From NCBI RefSeq assembly GCF_001724135.1, contig NZ_MEDS01000010.1, positions 32,065 to 96,064 of the forward strand: 64,000 bases of DNA. The letters are read 5' to 3'. The translations under genes and the position numbers were made by a program. The stretch comes from Comamonas sp. SCN 65-56. Its GTDB lineage: Bacteria; Pseudomonadota; Gammaproteobacteria; Burkholderiales; Burkholderiaceae_C. Positions 1 to 9,026 of this stretch are shown piece after piece. The notes under the pieces are model-generated. The model ran no database searches and was not told where the DNA came from. It saw nothing but the letters and a program-made list of their open reading frames with translations. Every line of letters begins with the position of its first letter. The stretch's first letter is position 1.

Positions 1-43
1 GGGTACCAAAGCCCTGGGTGAAAAGCAGTTCATCAAGACGCAC
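1..43 (-). CDS. 16S rRNA pseudouridine synthase, RsuA-like (partial, N-terminus only)
   Basis: Reading the minus strand from a GTG at 43 gives VRLDELLFTQGFGT before the window ends. This resembles the N-terminal S4 domain start of RsuA-family pseudouridine synthases of betaproteobacteria, which I recall as an LFSQGFGTRR-type sequence. A purine-rich AGGGAAAAG stretch lies a few bases upstream of the GTG. The gene would sit 27 bases downstream of the NAD(P)-binding gene on the same strand. Only 14 codons are visible, so the family call is an inference from a short match. Confidence 0.45.
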   Translation of the reverse strand, partial: MRLDELLFTQGFGT

Positions 44-70
44 GGATATTCTTTTCCCTTTCGCCCGGGC

Positions 71-772
71 TCATGCGGGCGAATCCGTGCCCGCGCTGCG
101 CTGTGCGGCCCCCTGCATCGCGCCGGAGGTCAGCAGTACGCGGCCCGACGCAGTGGGCACGGTCTGTGCCAGCGCAGCCGCGACATCCGCAGCGGCTATG
201 GCCTGCCATTGGCGCGGGATGAGGGGGCGCAGCAGATCGTTCAGGCGTTCGCCCCAGATTTCGCCGCTGCGCGTGTGCTGACCAAGCGCTGCGCGGTCGC
301 CACGCAGCAGCGAGGGGCGGGCAATCACCAGCGCTTCAAAGCCCAGGCCCGCGAGCGCCTGTTCCAACTCGCCCTTGATGCGGTTGTAGAACACCGGCGA
401 TGCCGCGTTGGCGCCCATCGCGCTGATCAGGCCCAGGCGGGTGGCGCCCGCGGCGCGGGCGGCGCGGGCCAGTGCCAGATTGGCGTCCACGTCGATGGCG
501 CGCATCGCGGCCTGGCTGCCTGCCACCTTGATGGTGGTGCCCAGCGCCAGGTACATCTCATCGAGTGGCGGCAGCGTGATCGGCACTGAAAAATCGACCG
601 CCAGCATGTGCAGCTTGGGGTGGGTGAAGCCGGGCGCGCGCCGCGCCAGCGCATGCACGCTGGCGACGCCTGGATCGTTGCACAAGGCTTGCACGATCTG
701 GCTGCCGATCAGGCCGGTGGCGCCGGCGACGGCGACGCGGCGATTACGCCGCGGATCGGATTTCATTGGCAT
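71..772 (-). CDS. NAD(P)H-binding Rossmann-fold protein (YbjT/HTATIP2-like)
   Basis: This 233-residue protein has a nucleotide-binding GATGLIGSQIVQAL motif near residue 17, typical of atypical SDR or NmrA-like NAD(P)-binding proteins. A YNRIKGELEQAL segment in the middle places Tyr and Lys where extended SDRs have them, so it is probably a small oxidoreductase or NAD(P)-sensing protein. The substrate cannot be read from the sequence. It lies 30 bases downstream of the molybdenum hydroxylase large subunit and is probably co-transcribed with it. A second ATG at 766 has a slightly better spaced AGG, so the true start may be two codons later. An 8-bp stem (TTCGCCCG/CGGGCGAA) overlaps the stop codon. 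Confidence 0.8.
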   Translation of the reverse strand: MPMKSDPRRNRRVAVAGATGLIGSQIVQALCNDPGVASVHALARRAPGFTHPKLHMLAVDFSVPITLPPLDEMYLALGTTIKVAGSQAAMRAIDVDANLALARAARAAGATRLGLISAMGANAASPVFYNRIKGELEQALAGLGFEALVIARPSLLRGDRAALGQHTRSGEIWGERLNDLLRPLIPRQWQAIAAADVAAALAQTVPTASGRVLLTSGAMQGAAQRSAGTDSPA

Positions 773-802
773 GCCTGTGCATTCGGAATCGGTGCGCGAA
801 CT

Positions 803-3049
803 TCAGGCAAACGCCACCTGCCTGGCGAACGGCATTTCGCGCAGCCGCACGCCGGTGGCGGCAAAAATGGCGTTGGCCAGTGCCGCGGGGGCGGGCGGCA
901 CGGGAGGTTCGCCCGCGCCGCGGATTTTGTGGCCGTTTTCCAGCCCGCGCACGAAGATCTCCGGGCATTGGTCAAAGCGCATGCCCATGTGTTCGTGGAA
1001 ATTGCTCTGCTGCGCCTTGCCGTCGGCGTAGGTGATTTCGGCATTCATCGCATGCCCCAGTCCCCAGACCACGCCGCCCTTGACCTGGTTGTCGAAGTTC
1101 ACCGGATCGACGACCTTGCCCACATCGAGCGCCACCCAGACCTTGTCGACACGCAGGCCCTGGGGTGTTTGGGCGACTTCGACCACCTCGGCGCAGGGCA
1201 CGCCGAAGGACTCGATGAAGGCCACGCCGCGCCCGCGCCCTTCGCCGAGTTGGGCGCCCTTCCAGTCGCACATTTCGGCGACGGCTTCCAGCACCTTGCG
1301 CGCCACCGGGTCGTTGGCCAGGCGCAGGCGCTCGTGCAGGGGGTCGGCACCGGCGGCGTGGATCAGCTCGTCCAGAAAGCCATCGGCAAAAAAACCGGCG
1401 GACGATGCACCGACCGAGCGCCAGGAGCTCGTCGGCGCCAGTTCCGGCACGCGGTAGGCGCGCATGCGGTAGTGCGCCAGTGCGTAGGGCAGGTTCCACG
1501 CACCGGCCGGGATTTGTCCGTCGGGCCCGGGCATCGGCTGACCGAGGCGCCCCATTTGCGAGGCGCTGGAGGAGACGGAGGCTATATCGAGCGCCATGGC
1601 CTGCACTTGGCCGTTGGCGACCGTACCGCGCCCGCGTGCCATGGTGATCTGGCGCGGGAAGTCGTGGGCGAAGTCTTCCTCGCGGCTGAAGGTCAGCTGG
1701 ATGGGGATGCCGGGCATCTGCCGGGCAATCTCCGCCGCCAGCGTGATCTGCTCGGATTCCAGCCGGTGGCCGAAGCTGCCGCCGCAGTATTGATTGTGGA
1801 CATGCACCCGCTTGGTATCCAGGCCGGCAATCTTGGCCACTTTTTCCTGGACGAAGCGCGGTACCTGGCTGCCTGACCAGACATCGACCTGCTCCGGCGT
1901 GTAGCGCACGACGGCAGTGAGCGGCTCCATGGGCGCATGCGCCACATAGGGCGCGCGGTATTCGGCGCTGATGGCATCGTTGCCCAGCGCGGATTCGACA
2001 TCGCCGTCGTTGCGCCAGACCTTGTCCAGCCGTTCGGCGGTGAAGGAATCCGCCACGGCCTTCCAATGCTCCGCCTGCTCTGCCGGGTAGGGCGCGGGGC
2101 CCCATTCGCAGGTGATGGCGTTGACGGCCTGGAAGGCGCGCCAGGTGTTGTCCGCCACCACGGCCACGCCGCCTGACACGGGCAGGATTTTCTTCACGCC
2201 GCGCAAACCTTCTGCGCCCTTGGCATCAAAGCGGATCAGCGCGCCACCCTGGCGCGGATTGACCTTGACTGCGGCATGCAACATGCCATCCATGCGCAGG
2301 TCAATGCCGTAGCGCAGCGCGCCGGTGGACTTGGGCGCCACGTCCAGCCGCGGCATGGGCTTGCCGATCAGGCGCCACTGGCTGGGCTCGCGCAGCGTGA
2401 CCTGCTGCACCGGTTTTTCCGATGCGGCCAAGGCTGCGAGCGCGGTGTAGGGCAGGCGCTTGCCATCAGGCAGAACGACGGCGCCCTTGTCCGTCTTGAG
2501 CTGGTCCACGGGCACGCCCGACTGCCGCGATGCGGCTTGCTTGAGCGTTTCGCGCGCAACCGCACCGGCCTGGCGCAGCTTGACGAAGCTGTCGGCCACG
2601 GTGCTGGAGCCGCCCGTCATTTGCAGACCCATGACCTTGAACAGCGCGCCCATGGTGGCGCGCATGGCTTCGGCCGGAAGACTTTCATCGGTCGAGAGAA
2701 ACGGCACCTGTTCTTCGGCCAGCGCGCTGTTGTAGTACGCGGCGCCGGGTGCGCCAGGGTCGGCCACGAAATCGAACTGTCCCCAATCCAGATCCAGCTC
2801 TTCGGCGATCAGCGCTGCCTGCACCGAGCGCACGCCTTGACCGACATCGGTATGCGGCGCGATCAGCGTGATGCCCTTGGCATCGATCGTGACCCAGGGG
2901 TTGAAAACGGCCTGACCGGGCTTGGAGGTGGCGTCCAGCGGGTTGGCTGGCGTTTTGCGCACCAGCCAGGTGCCGAAAGCCACGCCCCCGGCAAGGCCAA
3001 CGGAGCCGACGAGAAAGCCGCGGCGGGCGATGGTGGCGTTGCGGCTCAT
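803..3049 (-). CDS. Molybdopterin-binding large subunit, xanthine dehydrogenase family (IorB/aldehyde oxidoreductase type)
   Basis: This 748-residue protein is the molybdenum-cofactor subunit of a two-subunit hydroxylase resembling isoquinoline 1-oxidoreductase beta. The ATG at 3049 overlaps the stop of the iron-sulfur subunit (ATGA), which fixes the start. The N-terminus carries a twin-arginine type signal ([18 protein letters not shown]), so the complex probably acts at or across the inner membrane. Family segments include the Moco-contacting region around [20 protein letters not shown] and a C-terminal [19 protein letters not shown] block whose Glu corresponds to the catalytic base. The electron acceptor is probably a membrane cytochrome rather than NAD, since no FAD subunit is present. 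The true substrate (N-heterocycle or aldehyde) is unknown. Confidence 0.9.
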   Translation of the reverse strand: MSRNATIARRGFLVGSVGLAGGVAFGTWLVRKTPANPLDATSKPGQAVFNPWVTIDAKGITLIAPHTDVGQGVRSVQAALIAEELDLDWGQFDFVADPGAPGAAYYNSALAEEQVPFLSTDESLPAEAMRATMGALFKVMGLQMTGGSSTVADSFVKLRQAGAVARETLKQAASRQSGVPVDQLKTDKGAVVLPDGKRLPYTALAALAASEKPVQQVTLREPSQWRLIGKPMPRLDVAPKSTGALRYGIDLRMDGMLHAAVKVNPRQGGALIRFDAKGAEGLRGVKKILPVSGGVAVVADNTWRAFQAVNAITCEWGPAPYPAEQAEHWKAVADSFTAERLDKVWRNDGDVESALGNDAISAEYRAPYVAHAPMEPLTAVVRYTPEQVDVWSGSQVPRFVQEKVAKIAGLDTKRVHVHNQYCGGSFGHRLESEQITLAAEIARQMPGIPIQLTFSREEDFAHDFPRQITMARGRGTVANGQVQAMALDIASVSSSASQMGRLGQPMPGPDGQIPAGAWNLPYALAHYRMRAYRVPELAPTSSWRSVGASSAGFFADGFLDELIHAAGADPLHERLRLANDPVARKVLEAVAEMCDWKGAQLGEGRGRGVAFIESFGVPCAEVVEVAQTPQGLRVDKVWVALDVGKVVDPVNFDNQVKGGVVWGLGHAMNAEITYADGKAQQSNFHEHMGMRFDQCPEIFVRGLENGHKIRGAGEPPVPPAPAALANAIFAATGVRLREMPFARQVAFA

Positions 3050-3507
3050 GTCTTGGCCTCCAGCAGCTTGGCGGCCGCGTGCACCGCCTCGCGGATGCGC
3101 GGGTAGGTGCCGCAGCGACAAAGGTTGGCCGAGAGCGCGGCAGCGATCTCTGCATCCGTGGGTGCAGGGTTTTGGGCGAGGAAGGCTGCCGTCGTCATGA
3201 TCTGCCCCGGCTGGCAATAGCCGCACTGCGCCACCTGGTGCGTGATCCAGGCCTGCTGCACGGCATGCAGGGTGTTGGCCGGCGCCAGCCCTTCAATCGT
3301 GGTGACGGCTCCCTTGACCTCACCCACGGGCAGCGAGCAGGAGCGCACCGCAGCGCCATCCACATGCACGGTGCAGGCACCGCAGACGCCGATGCCGCAG
3401 CCGTACTTGGGCCCGGTGATGTTCAGCTCGTCGCGCAGCACCCAGAGCAGCGGCATTTCGGGTTCGATGTTCAGCTCGTGTTGCTGGCCGTTGATCGTCA
3501 ATTGCAT
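3046..3507 (-). CDS. (2Fe-2S)-binding small subunit of molybdenum hydroxylase (IorA type)
   Basis: This 153-residue protein carries the two 2Fe-2S clusters that pass electrons away from the Moco subunit. Plant-type ferredoxin cysteines are C37, C42, C45 and C57 ([11 protein letters not shown]). The second, four-helix domain has C95, C98, C130 and C132 ([18 protein letters not shown]). The length fits the IorA/CoxS family. Its stop overlaps the ATG of the large subunit by four bases, so the two are translationally coupled. There is no signal sequence, so it is presumably exported with its Tat-signal partner. Confidence 0.93.
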   Translation of the reverse strand: MQLTINGQQHELNIEPEMPLLWVLRDELNITGPKYGCGIGVCGACTVHVDGAAVRSCSLPVGEVKGAVTTIEGLAPANTLHAVQQAWITHQVAQCGYCQPGQIMTTAAFLAQNPAPTDAEIAAALSANLCRCGTYPRIREAVHAAAKLLEAKT

Positions 3508-3531
3508 CGTGGTGCACCCCGGTAAAACAAG

Positions 3532-5103
3532 TCAGGCTGTCGCTTTGGTTGCCGTATAGCTCCTGGCCATGTTCGCGGCGATGCGCTTTTGCCACTCGGC
3601 CGGCCCGGTGATGTGCTGGCTGGTGCCGGTGGAATCCACCGCCACGGTCACCGGCATGTCGACCACGTCAAACTCGTAAATCGCCTCCATGCCCAGGTCT
3701 TCAAACGCCAGCACGCGCGCATGTTTGATGGCCTTGCTGACCAGGTAGGCGGCGCCACCCACGGCCATGAGGTAGGCGCTCTGGTGCTTCTGGATGGCGG
3801 CAATCGCCTCGGGACCGCGCTCGGATTTGCCAATCATCGCGATCAGGCCGGTCTGCGCCAGCATCATTTCGGTGAATTTGTCCATGCGCGTGGCGGTGGT
3901 GGGGCCGGCCGGGCCGACGACTTCATCGCGCACCGGATCGACCGGGCCGACGTAGTAGATCACGCGGTTGGTGAAATCCACCGGCAGCTTCTCGCCCTTG
4001 GCCAGCATCTCCTGGATGCGCTTGTGCGCGGCGTCGCGCCCGGTCAGCATCTTGCCGTTGAGCAAAATGCGCTCGCCGGATTTCCAGCTTGCCACTTCTT
4101 CCCGGGTCAAGGTGTCGAGATCGACGCGGCGCGATTCAGCGTAGTTGGGCGCCCAGTCGAGCTTGGGCCAGAGGTTCAGGTCCGGCGCATCGAGGTAAAC
4201 CGGGCCGGAGCCATCCATCACGAAATGCGCGTGGCGCGTGGCGGCGCAGTTGGGGATCATCGCCACCGGCTTGCCGGCCGCGTGCGTGGGGTAGAGCGCG
4301 ATCTTCACGTCGAGCACGGTGGAAAGCCCGCCCAGGCCCTGCGCGCCTATGCCCAGGGCGTTGACCTTCTCGTACAGCTCCAGCCGCAGCTCTTCGACCT
4401 GGCTGAGTGTTTCGCCCTTGGCCGAGCGCTGTTGCAGCTCGTACATGTTCAGGTCTTCCATCAGGCTTTCCTTGGCCAGCAGCGCGGCCTTTTCCATGGT
4501 GCCGCCCACGCCTATGCCCAGCATGCCGGGCGGGCACCAGCCGGCGCCCATGGTGGGCACGGTCTTGAGCACCCAGTCCACCAGGCTGTCGCCGGGGTTG
4601 AGCATGGCGAGCTTGCTCTTGTTTTCGCTGCCACCGCCCTTGGCGGCGACGGTCACTTCCAGCGTGTTGCCGGGCACCAGCTGCACGTGGGTGACAGCGG
4701 GCGTGTTGTCTTTGGTGTTCTTGCGCGCGAAGAGCGGATCGGCAACCACGCTGGCGCGCAGGGTGTTTTCTTCAGAGAGATAGGCGCGGCGCGTGCCTTC
4801 GTTGGCCGCGTCTTCCACCGCCTGGCCGGCCGGAAAGCCCTCGAAGCGCACGTCCATGCCGATTTTCAGAAACACGTTGACGATGCCGGTGTCCTGGCAG
4901 ATCGGGCGGTGGCCCATCGCGCTCATCTTGCTGTTGGTCAGGATCTGCGCCATCGCGTCCTTGGCGGCTGGGCTTTCCTCGCGTTCAAAGGCGCGTACCA
5001 GATGCTGGATGTAGTCCGCAGGGTGGTAGTAGCTGATGTACTGCAGCGCGGCGGCGATGGATTCCACCAGGTCGGCGTAGCGGATGGTCGTGGTTGTCGT
5101 CAT
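3532..5103 (-). CDS. fumA: Fumarate hydratase, class I (4Fe-4S)
   Basis: This 523-residue enzyme interconverts fumarate and malate in the TCA cycle using an oxygen-sensitive 4Fe-4S cluster. The N-terminal part has cluster-region cysteines in MGHRPICQDTGIVNVF and IPNCAATRHAHF. The C-terminal beta domain has the GPAGPTTATRMDKF motif typical of class I fumarases. The ATG at 5103 (MTTTTTIRYADL) was chosen because the homologous region begins there; the upstream open frame looks non-coding. The gene is divergent from a lipoprotein gene. A class II fumarase lies 1.4 kb away, giving an iron-dependent and an iron-independent isozyme in one locus. Confidence 0.94.
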   Translation of the reverse strand: MTTTTTIRYADLVESIAAALQYISYYHPADYIQHLVRAFEREESPAAKDAMAQILTNSKMSAMGHRPICQDTGIVNVFLKIGMDVRFEGFPAGQAVEDAANEGTRRAYLSEENTLRASVVADPLFARKNTKDNTPAVTHVQLVPGNTLEVTVAAKGGGSENKSKLAMLNPGDSLVDWVLKTVPTMGAGWCPPGMLGIGVGGTMEKAALLAKESLMEDLNMYELQQRSAKGETLSQVEELRLELYEKVNALGIGAQGLGGLSTVLDVKIALYPTHAAGKPVAMIPNCAATRHAHFVMDGSGPVYLDAPDLNLWPKLDWAPNYAESRRVDLDTLTREEVASWKSGERILLNGKMLTGRDAAHKRIQEMLAKGEKLPVDFTNRVIYYVGPVDPVRDEVVGPAGPTTATRMDKFTEMMLAQTGLIAMIGKSERGPEAIAAIQKHQSAYLMAVGGAAYLVSKAIKHARVLAFEDLGMEAIYEFDVVDMPVTVAVDSTGTSQHITGPAEWQKRIAANMARSYTATKATA

Positions 5104-5224
5104 GGGGCGGATGGCTTCGGGGTGAATGGCAGACGCGCTTTGGTGGCGCGCCGCGGTTGGGCGTATGCTTGCAGCGCAGGCACGCCGCGTGCACCCCTCT
5201 ATTTTGACAGCGGAGTAGCAGGTC

Positions 5225-6475
5225 ATGAGAAACGCCACCATTGCATGCATCTCGTCCCTCGTGTTGGCTTTGTCCCTCACGGCCTGTGACGATGGGGTTG
5301 AGGAAGGCGAGGCCGATACGGCGCCACGCTATGGGCTGGCGGCGGGCGAGGAGATGGTTTCCGAGCCAAGCAGCGCGCCAGAGCCTGCGCAAGCGGCACC
5401 CCAGCCTGCGCAGAACCCGCGCCCGGCGCGGCAGAGCGGGGCCGAGCGGCCGGCAACGGCCGTCAGCACCAAGCACCTGCAAGCCGTGCAAATCATGGAT
5501 CCAAGCGGCTTTGCCCAACCCGTCGTGGCGGCGAACGCGCAGATTCCGCAGGGCTGGAAGCTGGTGGGTGGCATCCAGTGGAACCCGGGCACACCCTGCG
5601 GCAACAATCAGCTGCGCATCAACTGGGGTGCGGTCGCGCCCGATCAGATCACCGCCATCGGTGCGCTGCCGGGCTTCAACTGGCAGGTGGCCGGTGCGGC
5701 GCAGCAGTTCAACCCGTGCCCGGTGGTGGCGGTGCGCGGCGCGCGCGAGTTTCTGGAAGCCACCGCGCGCAATCTGCGCCAGGGGGCGCAAATCCAGGGC
5801 TATGAAGACCAGACCGCCGAGGCAATGCGCCAGCTCAAGCAGCCCCTGACTGCGGGCAAGCAACTCGATGCCGGGCAGCTTCTGATTGCCTATACCGAAA
5901 ACGGCGTCCCGATGCAGGAGCTGCTGCGGGCGGCGGTGCACTTCAGCACCGTCGGAAGCTCGACGATGGGGCAGGTTTACATGGTGTATGGGCACCGGGC
6001 GCGTGCCGGGCAGCTCGATGCCGAACTGTTTTCCACCGTGGTTGCGAGCGTGCAGGGCAACCCCGAATGGCAGCAGGCGGCGATGACGCGCATCAGCAAA
6101 GCCATCAAGCAGCACCACGACGGCATCAACGCCGACATCAACGCCTGGAACGCACGCGAGATGGCCAAGATCAACGCGCGTGGCGCGGCCGATCGTGCGG
6201 CGATACGCGCGCAGACGAACCGCGAGATTGCCGCGATCAACAGCCAGACGGCGGCCAACACCGCAGCCACCAACGACCGCATGCACCAGCGCACGCTGGA
6301 GGGCATAGGCGAGTACAACACCTACAACGGCGTGGGCGGTACGGCGGTGCAAAGCAGTATCCACGGCGGCGCACGGGTGTTTCAGGATACGAACAATCCG
6401 AACAACGCCTACAGCACCGATCAACCCTACGCACAGCCGCCTGGCGGCTATGTGGAGTTGGAACGCAGGCGCTGA
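5225..6475 (+). CDS. Hypothetical lipoprotein with C-terminal coiled coil
   Basis: I do not recognise a family for this 416-residue protein. The N-terminus is a lipoprotein signal with lipobox LTAC (Cys at residue 21), so it should be anchored in a membrane facing the periplasm. Residues 22-90 are acidic and Ala/Pro-rich, likely disordered. Residues ~100-290 form a globular region with conserved-looking Trp and Cys ([33 protein letters not shown]). Residues ~300-360 are Ala/Asn/Arg-rich and helical, probably coiled coil. The tail is rich in Asn, Gly and Tyr. It sits between two fumarase genes but nothing in it suggests a metabolic role. The start has a GGAG about ten bases upstream. Confidence 0.8.
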   Translation: MRNATIACISSLVLALSLTACDDGVEEGEADTAPRYGLAAGEEMVSEPSSAPEPAQAAPQPAQNPRPARQSGAERPATAVSTKHLQAVQIMDPSGFAQPVVAANAQIPQGWKLVGGIQWNPGTPCGNNQLRINWGAVAPDQITAIGALPGFNWQVAGAAQQFNPCPVVAVRGAREFLEATARNLRQGAQIQGYEDQTAEAMRQLKQPLTAGKQLDAGQLLIAYTENGVPMQELLRAAVHFSTVGSSTMGQVYMVYGHRARAGQLDAELFSTVVASVQGNPEWQQAAMTRISKAIKQHHDGINADINAWNAREMAKINARGAADRAAIRAQTNREIAAINSQTAANTAATNDRMHQRTLEGIGEYNTYNGVGGTAVQSSIHGGARVFQDTNNPNNAYSTDQPYAQPPGGYVELERRR

Positions 6476-6534
6476 TGCGCCGGTTCATTCCCGCGCGGCA
6501 ATCGATTTTTCAGAGAAGGAAGCAAAGAAGCGAC

Positions 6535-7923
6535 ATGACGAAGACTCGCATAGAACATGACACCCTGGGCAATGTCGAAGTGCCCGCCGAGCACCTCTGG
6601 GGCGCACAGACGCAGCGCTCCAAGCTGAACTTCGCGATCAGCGGCGAGCACCAGCCGGCCGAGATCATCCACGCGCTGGCGACGGTGAAGAAGGCGTCGG
6701 CCAAGGTGAACCACGCGCTCGGGCTGCTGGATGAAAAGAAAAGCCGGGCCATCATAGCCGCCGCCGACGAGGTCCTGGCGGGCCAGCACCCGGATGAATT
6801 TCCGCTGGTGGTCTGGCAGACCGGCTCGGGCACGCAGACCAACATGAACGTCAACGAGGTGCTGGCCAATCGCGCGAGTGAACTCATGGGCGGCGAGCGC
6901 GGCGAGGCGCGCCTGGTGCACCCCAACGACGACGTGAACAAGAGCCAGTCGAGCAACGACGTTTTCCCCACCGCGATGCATGTGGCGGCAGTCGACGCGA
7001 TCACGAAAAAGCTCCTGCCCGCGATTGCCAAGCTGCACGCCACGCTCGCAGCCAAGGCCCGGGCGTTTGACGACATCGTGAAGATCGGCCGCACCCACTT
7101 GCAGGATGCGACACCGCTGACCCTGGGGCAGGAGATCTCGGGCTGGGCCGCGCAGCTCGCGCATGGCGAGGCGCATATCCGTGCGGCGCTGCCGCATCTG
7201 TGCGAGCTGGCGCTGGGTGGCACGGCCGTCGGCACCGGGCTCAACGCCCCCAAGGGCTACGCGCAGCAGGTCGCGGCGGAGCTCGCGCGCCTGACCGGCC
7301 TGCCGTTCGTCACCTCGCCCAACAAGTTCGAATCGCTCGCGAGCTGCGATGCGCTGGTGCATGCGCATGGCGCGCTGAAGACGCTCGCCGCGACCATGAT
7401 GAAGATCGCCAACGACGTGCGCTGGCTGGCCAGCGGCCCGAGGAGCGGCATCGGAGAGATCAGCATTCCCGAGAACGAACCGGGCTCTTCCATCATGCCG
7501 GGCAAGGTCAACCCCACGCAGTGCGAGGCCGTCACCATGCTGGCCGCGCAGGTGCTGGGCAACGATGTGGCGATCAATGTCGGCGGCAGCTCGGGCAACT
7601 TCGAGCTCAACGTGTTTCGCCCCATGATTGCGCACAACTTTTTGCAGAGCGTGCGGCTGCTGGCCGATGGCATCAATAGCTTCAACGACCACTGCGCCGT
7701 GGGGATTGAGCCCAACCGCGCGCGCATTGATGAACTTGTCGCGCGCTCGCTGATGCTGGTAACCGCGCTCAACACCCATATCGGCTACGACAAGGCCGCC
7801 AAGATCGCCAAGAAGGCGCACCATGATGGCACCAGCCTGCGCGAATCGGCGCTGGCGCTGGGGTTTTTGACGGCGGAGCAGTTCGACGAATGGGTGGTGC
7901 CGGGCAAGATGGTGGGGCGTTGA
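6535..7923 (+). CDS. fumC: Fumarate hydratase, class II
   Basis: This 462-residue enzyme is the iron-free, homotetrameric fumarase catalysing fumarate to malate. It shows the lyase-superfamily signature [11 protein letters not shown] near residue 316, which carries the catalytic Ser loop, and the active-site segment [18 protein letters not shown] near residues 129-146. The length matches E. coli FumC closely. The ATG at 6535 follows a purine-rich AGAAGGAAG. It is 59 bases downstream of the lipoprotein gene and may be co-transcribed with it. Downstream are two kinds of dispersed repeat before the next gene. Confidence 0.96.
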   Translation: MTKTRIEHDTLGNVEVPAEHLWGAQTQRSKLNFAISGEHQPAEIIHALATVKKASAKVNHALGLLDEKKSRAIIAAADEVLAGQHPDEFPLVVWQTGSGTQTNMNVNEVLANRASELMGGERGEARLVHPNDDVNKSQSSNDVFPTAMHVAAVDAITKKLLPAIAKLHATLAAKARAFDDIVKIGRTHLQDATPLTLGQEISGWAAQLAHGEAHIRAALPHLCELALGGTAVGTGLNAPKGYAQQVAAELARLTGLPFVTSPNKFESLASCDALVHAHGALKTLAATMMKIANDVRWLASGPRSGIGEISIPENEPGSSIMPGKVNPTQCEAVTMLAAQVLGNDVAINVGGSSGNFELNVFRPMIAHNFLQSVRLLADGINSFNDHCAVGIEPNRARIDELVARSLMLVTALNTHIGYDKAAKIAKKAHHDGTSLRESALALGFLTAEQFDEWVVPGKMVGR

Positions 7924-7924
7924 T

Positions 7925-7982
7925 TTGATAGCTGATAGCGCTTGATGATAGGACGCTAGAGGCCGATTTGATTGGTATTTTT
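7925..7982 (+). repeat. Dispersed GATAGCT/GCGCTTG repeat, copy 1
   Basis: Just after the fumC stop the sequence reads TTGATAGCTGATAGCGCTTG, then a short spacer, then GACGCTAGAGGCC and a T-rich end. GCGCTTG and the downstream GACGCTA can form an imperfect hairpin. The same pattern occurs near 22700, 30940, 43230, 46130, 52810 and 60430. Confidence 0.7.
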
Positions 7983-7983
7983 A

Positions 7984-8098
7984 CTCCTTCCCCCTTTGGG
8001 GGAGGGTAGGGATGGGGGCAAGGGAGCCAGCGTAACGACCAGCCTTGTTTAACACCGCCGGCCCCCACCCCAACCCTCCCCCAGAGGGGGAGGGAGTT
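7984..8098. repeat. Inverted pair of CCCTCCCC/GGGGGAGGG repeat arms
   Basis: The left arm (about 7985-8018) reads CTTCCCCCTTTGGGGGAGGG followed by a G-rich run. The right arm (about 8058-8096) is its near reverse complement, ending CCCCCAGAGGGGGAGGGAG. Each arm is itself a small palindrome around TTT or AGA. The same two-arm structure occurs at 52967-53076 and single arms occur inside gcvP and an RND gene. It may act as a transcript stabiliser or terminator, but that is inference. Confidence 0.75.
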
Positions 8099-8111
8099 TT
8101 CCGAGGCATGC

Positions 8112-8321
8112 ATGCACACAGGTTTCAAGGTAGGTGACCACGTGGGCTGGAACTCGGAAGCGGGCCATGTCTCGGGTACCATCGTTGCGGTACACGTGAG
8201 CGATTTCGACTACAAGGGCCATCGCCACCACGCGTCACCCGAGCGGCCCCAGTACGAAATCAAGAGCGACCAGACCGACCATATCGCCGCGCATTACGCA
8301 AGCGCGCTGACCAAGTTATGA
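8112..8321 (+). CDS. DUF2945 / HVA1-type Tudor-like domain protein
   Basis: This 69-residue protein starts with FKVGDHVGWNSEAGHVSGTI and ends with YEIKSDQTDHIAAHYASAL, the pattern of the small DUF2945 (hypervirulence-associated, Tudor-like) family. The molecular function of that family is not established. Its last four bases overlap the start of the DUF488 gene (ATGA), so the pair is translationally coupled, an arrangement I recall from other Proteobacteria. The ATG at 8112 directly follows the right arm of the repeat pair. Confidence 0.85.
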   Translation: MHTGFKVGDHVGWNSEAGHVSGTIVAVHVSDFDYKGHRHHASPERPQYEIKSDQTDHIAAHYASALTKL

Positions 8322-8851
8322 GCCTGCCATTTTTCACCGTTGGCCACTCCACGCACAGCCTGGAGGAGTTCGCTGCCTTGCTTCAGGAGGCGGGCGTGGA
8401 GCGCGTGGTGGACATCCGCAAGATGCCGGGCTCGCGCAAGTTCCCGCAGTTCAATGAGGACGCGCTGGCGGTCAGCCTGCCCGCGCACGGCCTGGCCTAT
8501 GAGCATGTGGCGCATCTGGGTGGTTTGCGTGGCAAGACGGCCGATGTGGCGTCGGACGTCAACGCCTGGTGGGAGAACCAGAGCTTTCACCGCTATGCCG
8601 ATTACGCTTGCACACCCGATTTCGACGCCGGGCTGGCGCACCTGATCGAACGGGGGCGCGAGCAACGCTGCGCGCTGATGTGCTCCGAGGTGCTGTGGTG
8701 GCGCTGCCACCGGCGTATCGTCACCGATCACCTGCTGGCGCGCGGCGAGGCGGTGTGGCACATCATGGGGCCGGGCAAGCTGGAAGCGGCGCACTTGAGC
8801 GCGGGCGCCGTGGTGGGGCAGGGTGGGGCGGTGACTTACCCCGCGCCCTAG
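8318..8851 (+). CDS. DUF488 domain-containing protein
   Basis: This 177-residue protein has family features: FFTVGHSTHSLEEF at the N-terminus, a VVDIRKMPGSRKFPQF segment, and the MCSEVLWWRCHRRIVTDHL motif with a conserved Cys followed by a CHR-type triad. DUF488 proteins have no settled function; the CxxxxxxCHR pattern has suggested nucleic-acid or redox roles. The gene is coupled to the DUF2945 gene by a four-base overlap. Transcription runs into a ~157 bp palindromic element that separates it from argF on the other strand. Confidence 0.88.
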   Translation: MSLPFFTVGHSTHSLEEFAALLQEAGVERVVDIRKMPGSRKFPQFNEDALAVSLPAHGLAYEHVAHLGGLRGKTADVASDVNAWWENQSFHRYADYACTPDFDAGLAHLIERGREQRCALMCSEVLWWRCHRRIVTDHLLARGEAVWHIMGPGKLEAAHLSAGAVVGQGGAVTYPAP

Positions 8852-8853
8852 GT

Positions 8854-9010
8854 GCCTGTCGGACTTGGAAATCGTCGGCTGCAAATCGACCGCAACGGCC
8901 CATTTTTCACCGTCTTTTTGCCCAATAGCTCGGCTATTGGGCTGCAAATCCAGCAAAAACTGTGCTCGCTGGAGTCGATTTTCGCTATCGACGCTCCAAG
9001 TCCGACAGGC
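8854..9010. repeat. ~157 bp palindromic intergenic element, copy 1
   Basis: The element begins GCCTGTCGGACTTGG and ends with the exact reverse complement CCAAGTCCGACAGGC. At its centre is a 9-bp stem GCCCAATAG (8920-8928) / CTATTGGGC (8934-8942) with loop CTCGG. A second copy lies at 36382-36548 with the same central stem but a different loop, AACCA. Both copies sit between convergent genes, here DUF488 and argF. No transposase is encoded. It could form a cruciform or a bidirectional terminator. Confidence 0.85.
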
Positions 9011-9026
9011 TCCCAGGCAGAAGCGC

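Noticed and set aside
60..83. TTCGCCCG/CGGGCGAA stem at the end of the NAD(P)-binding gene as a terminator
   Set aside because: The stem overlaps the stop codon and is not followed by a U-tract on the minus strand. The next gene appears to start just downstream, so termination here is unlikely.
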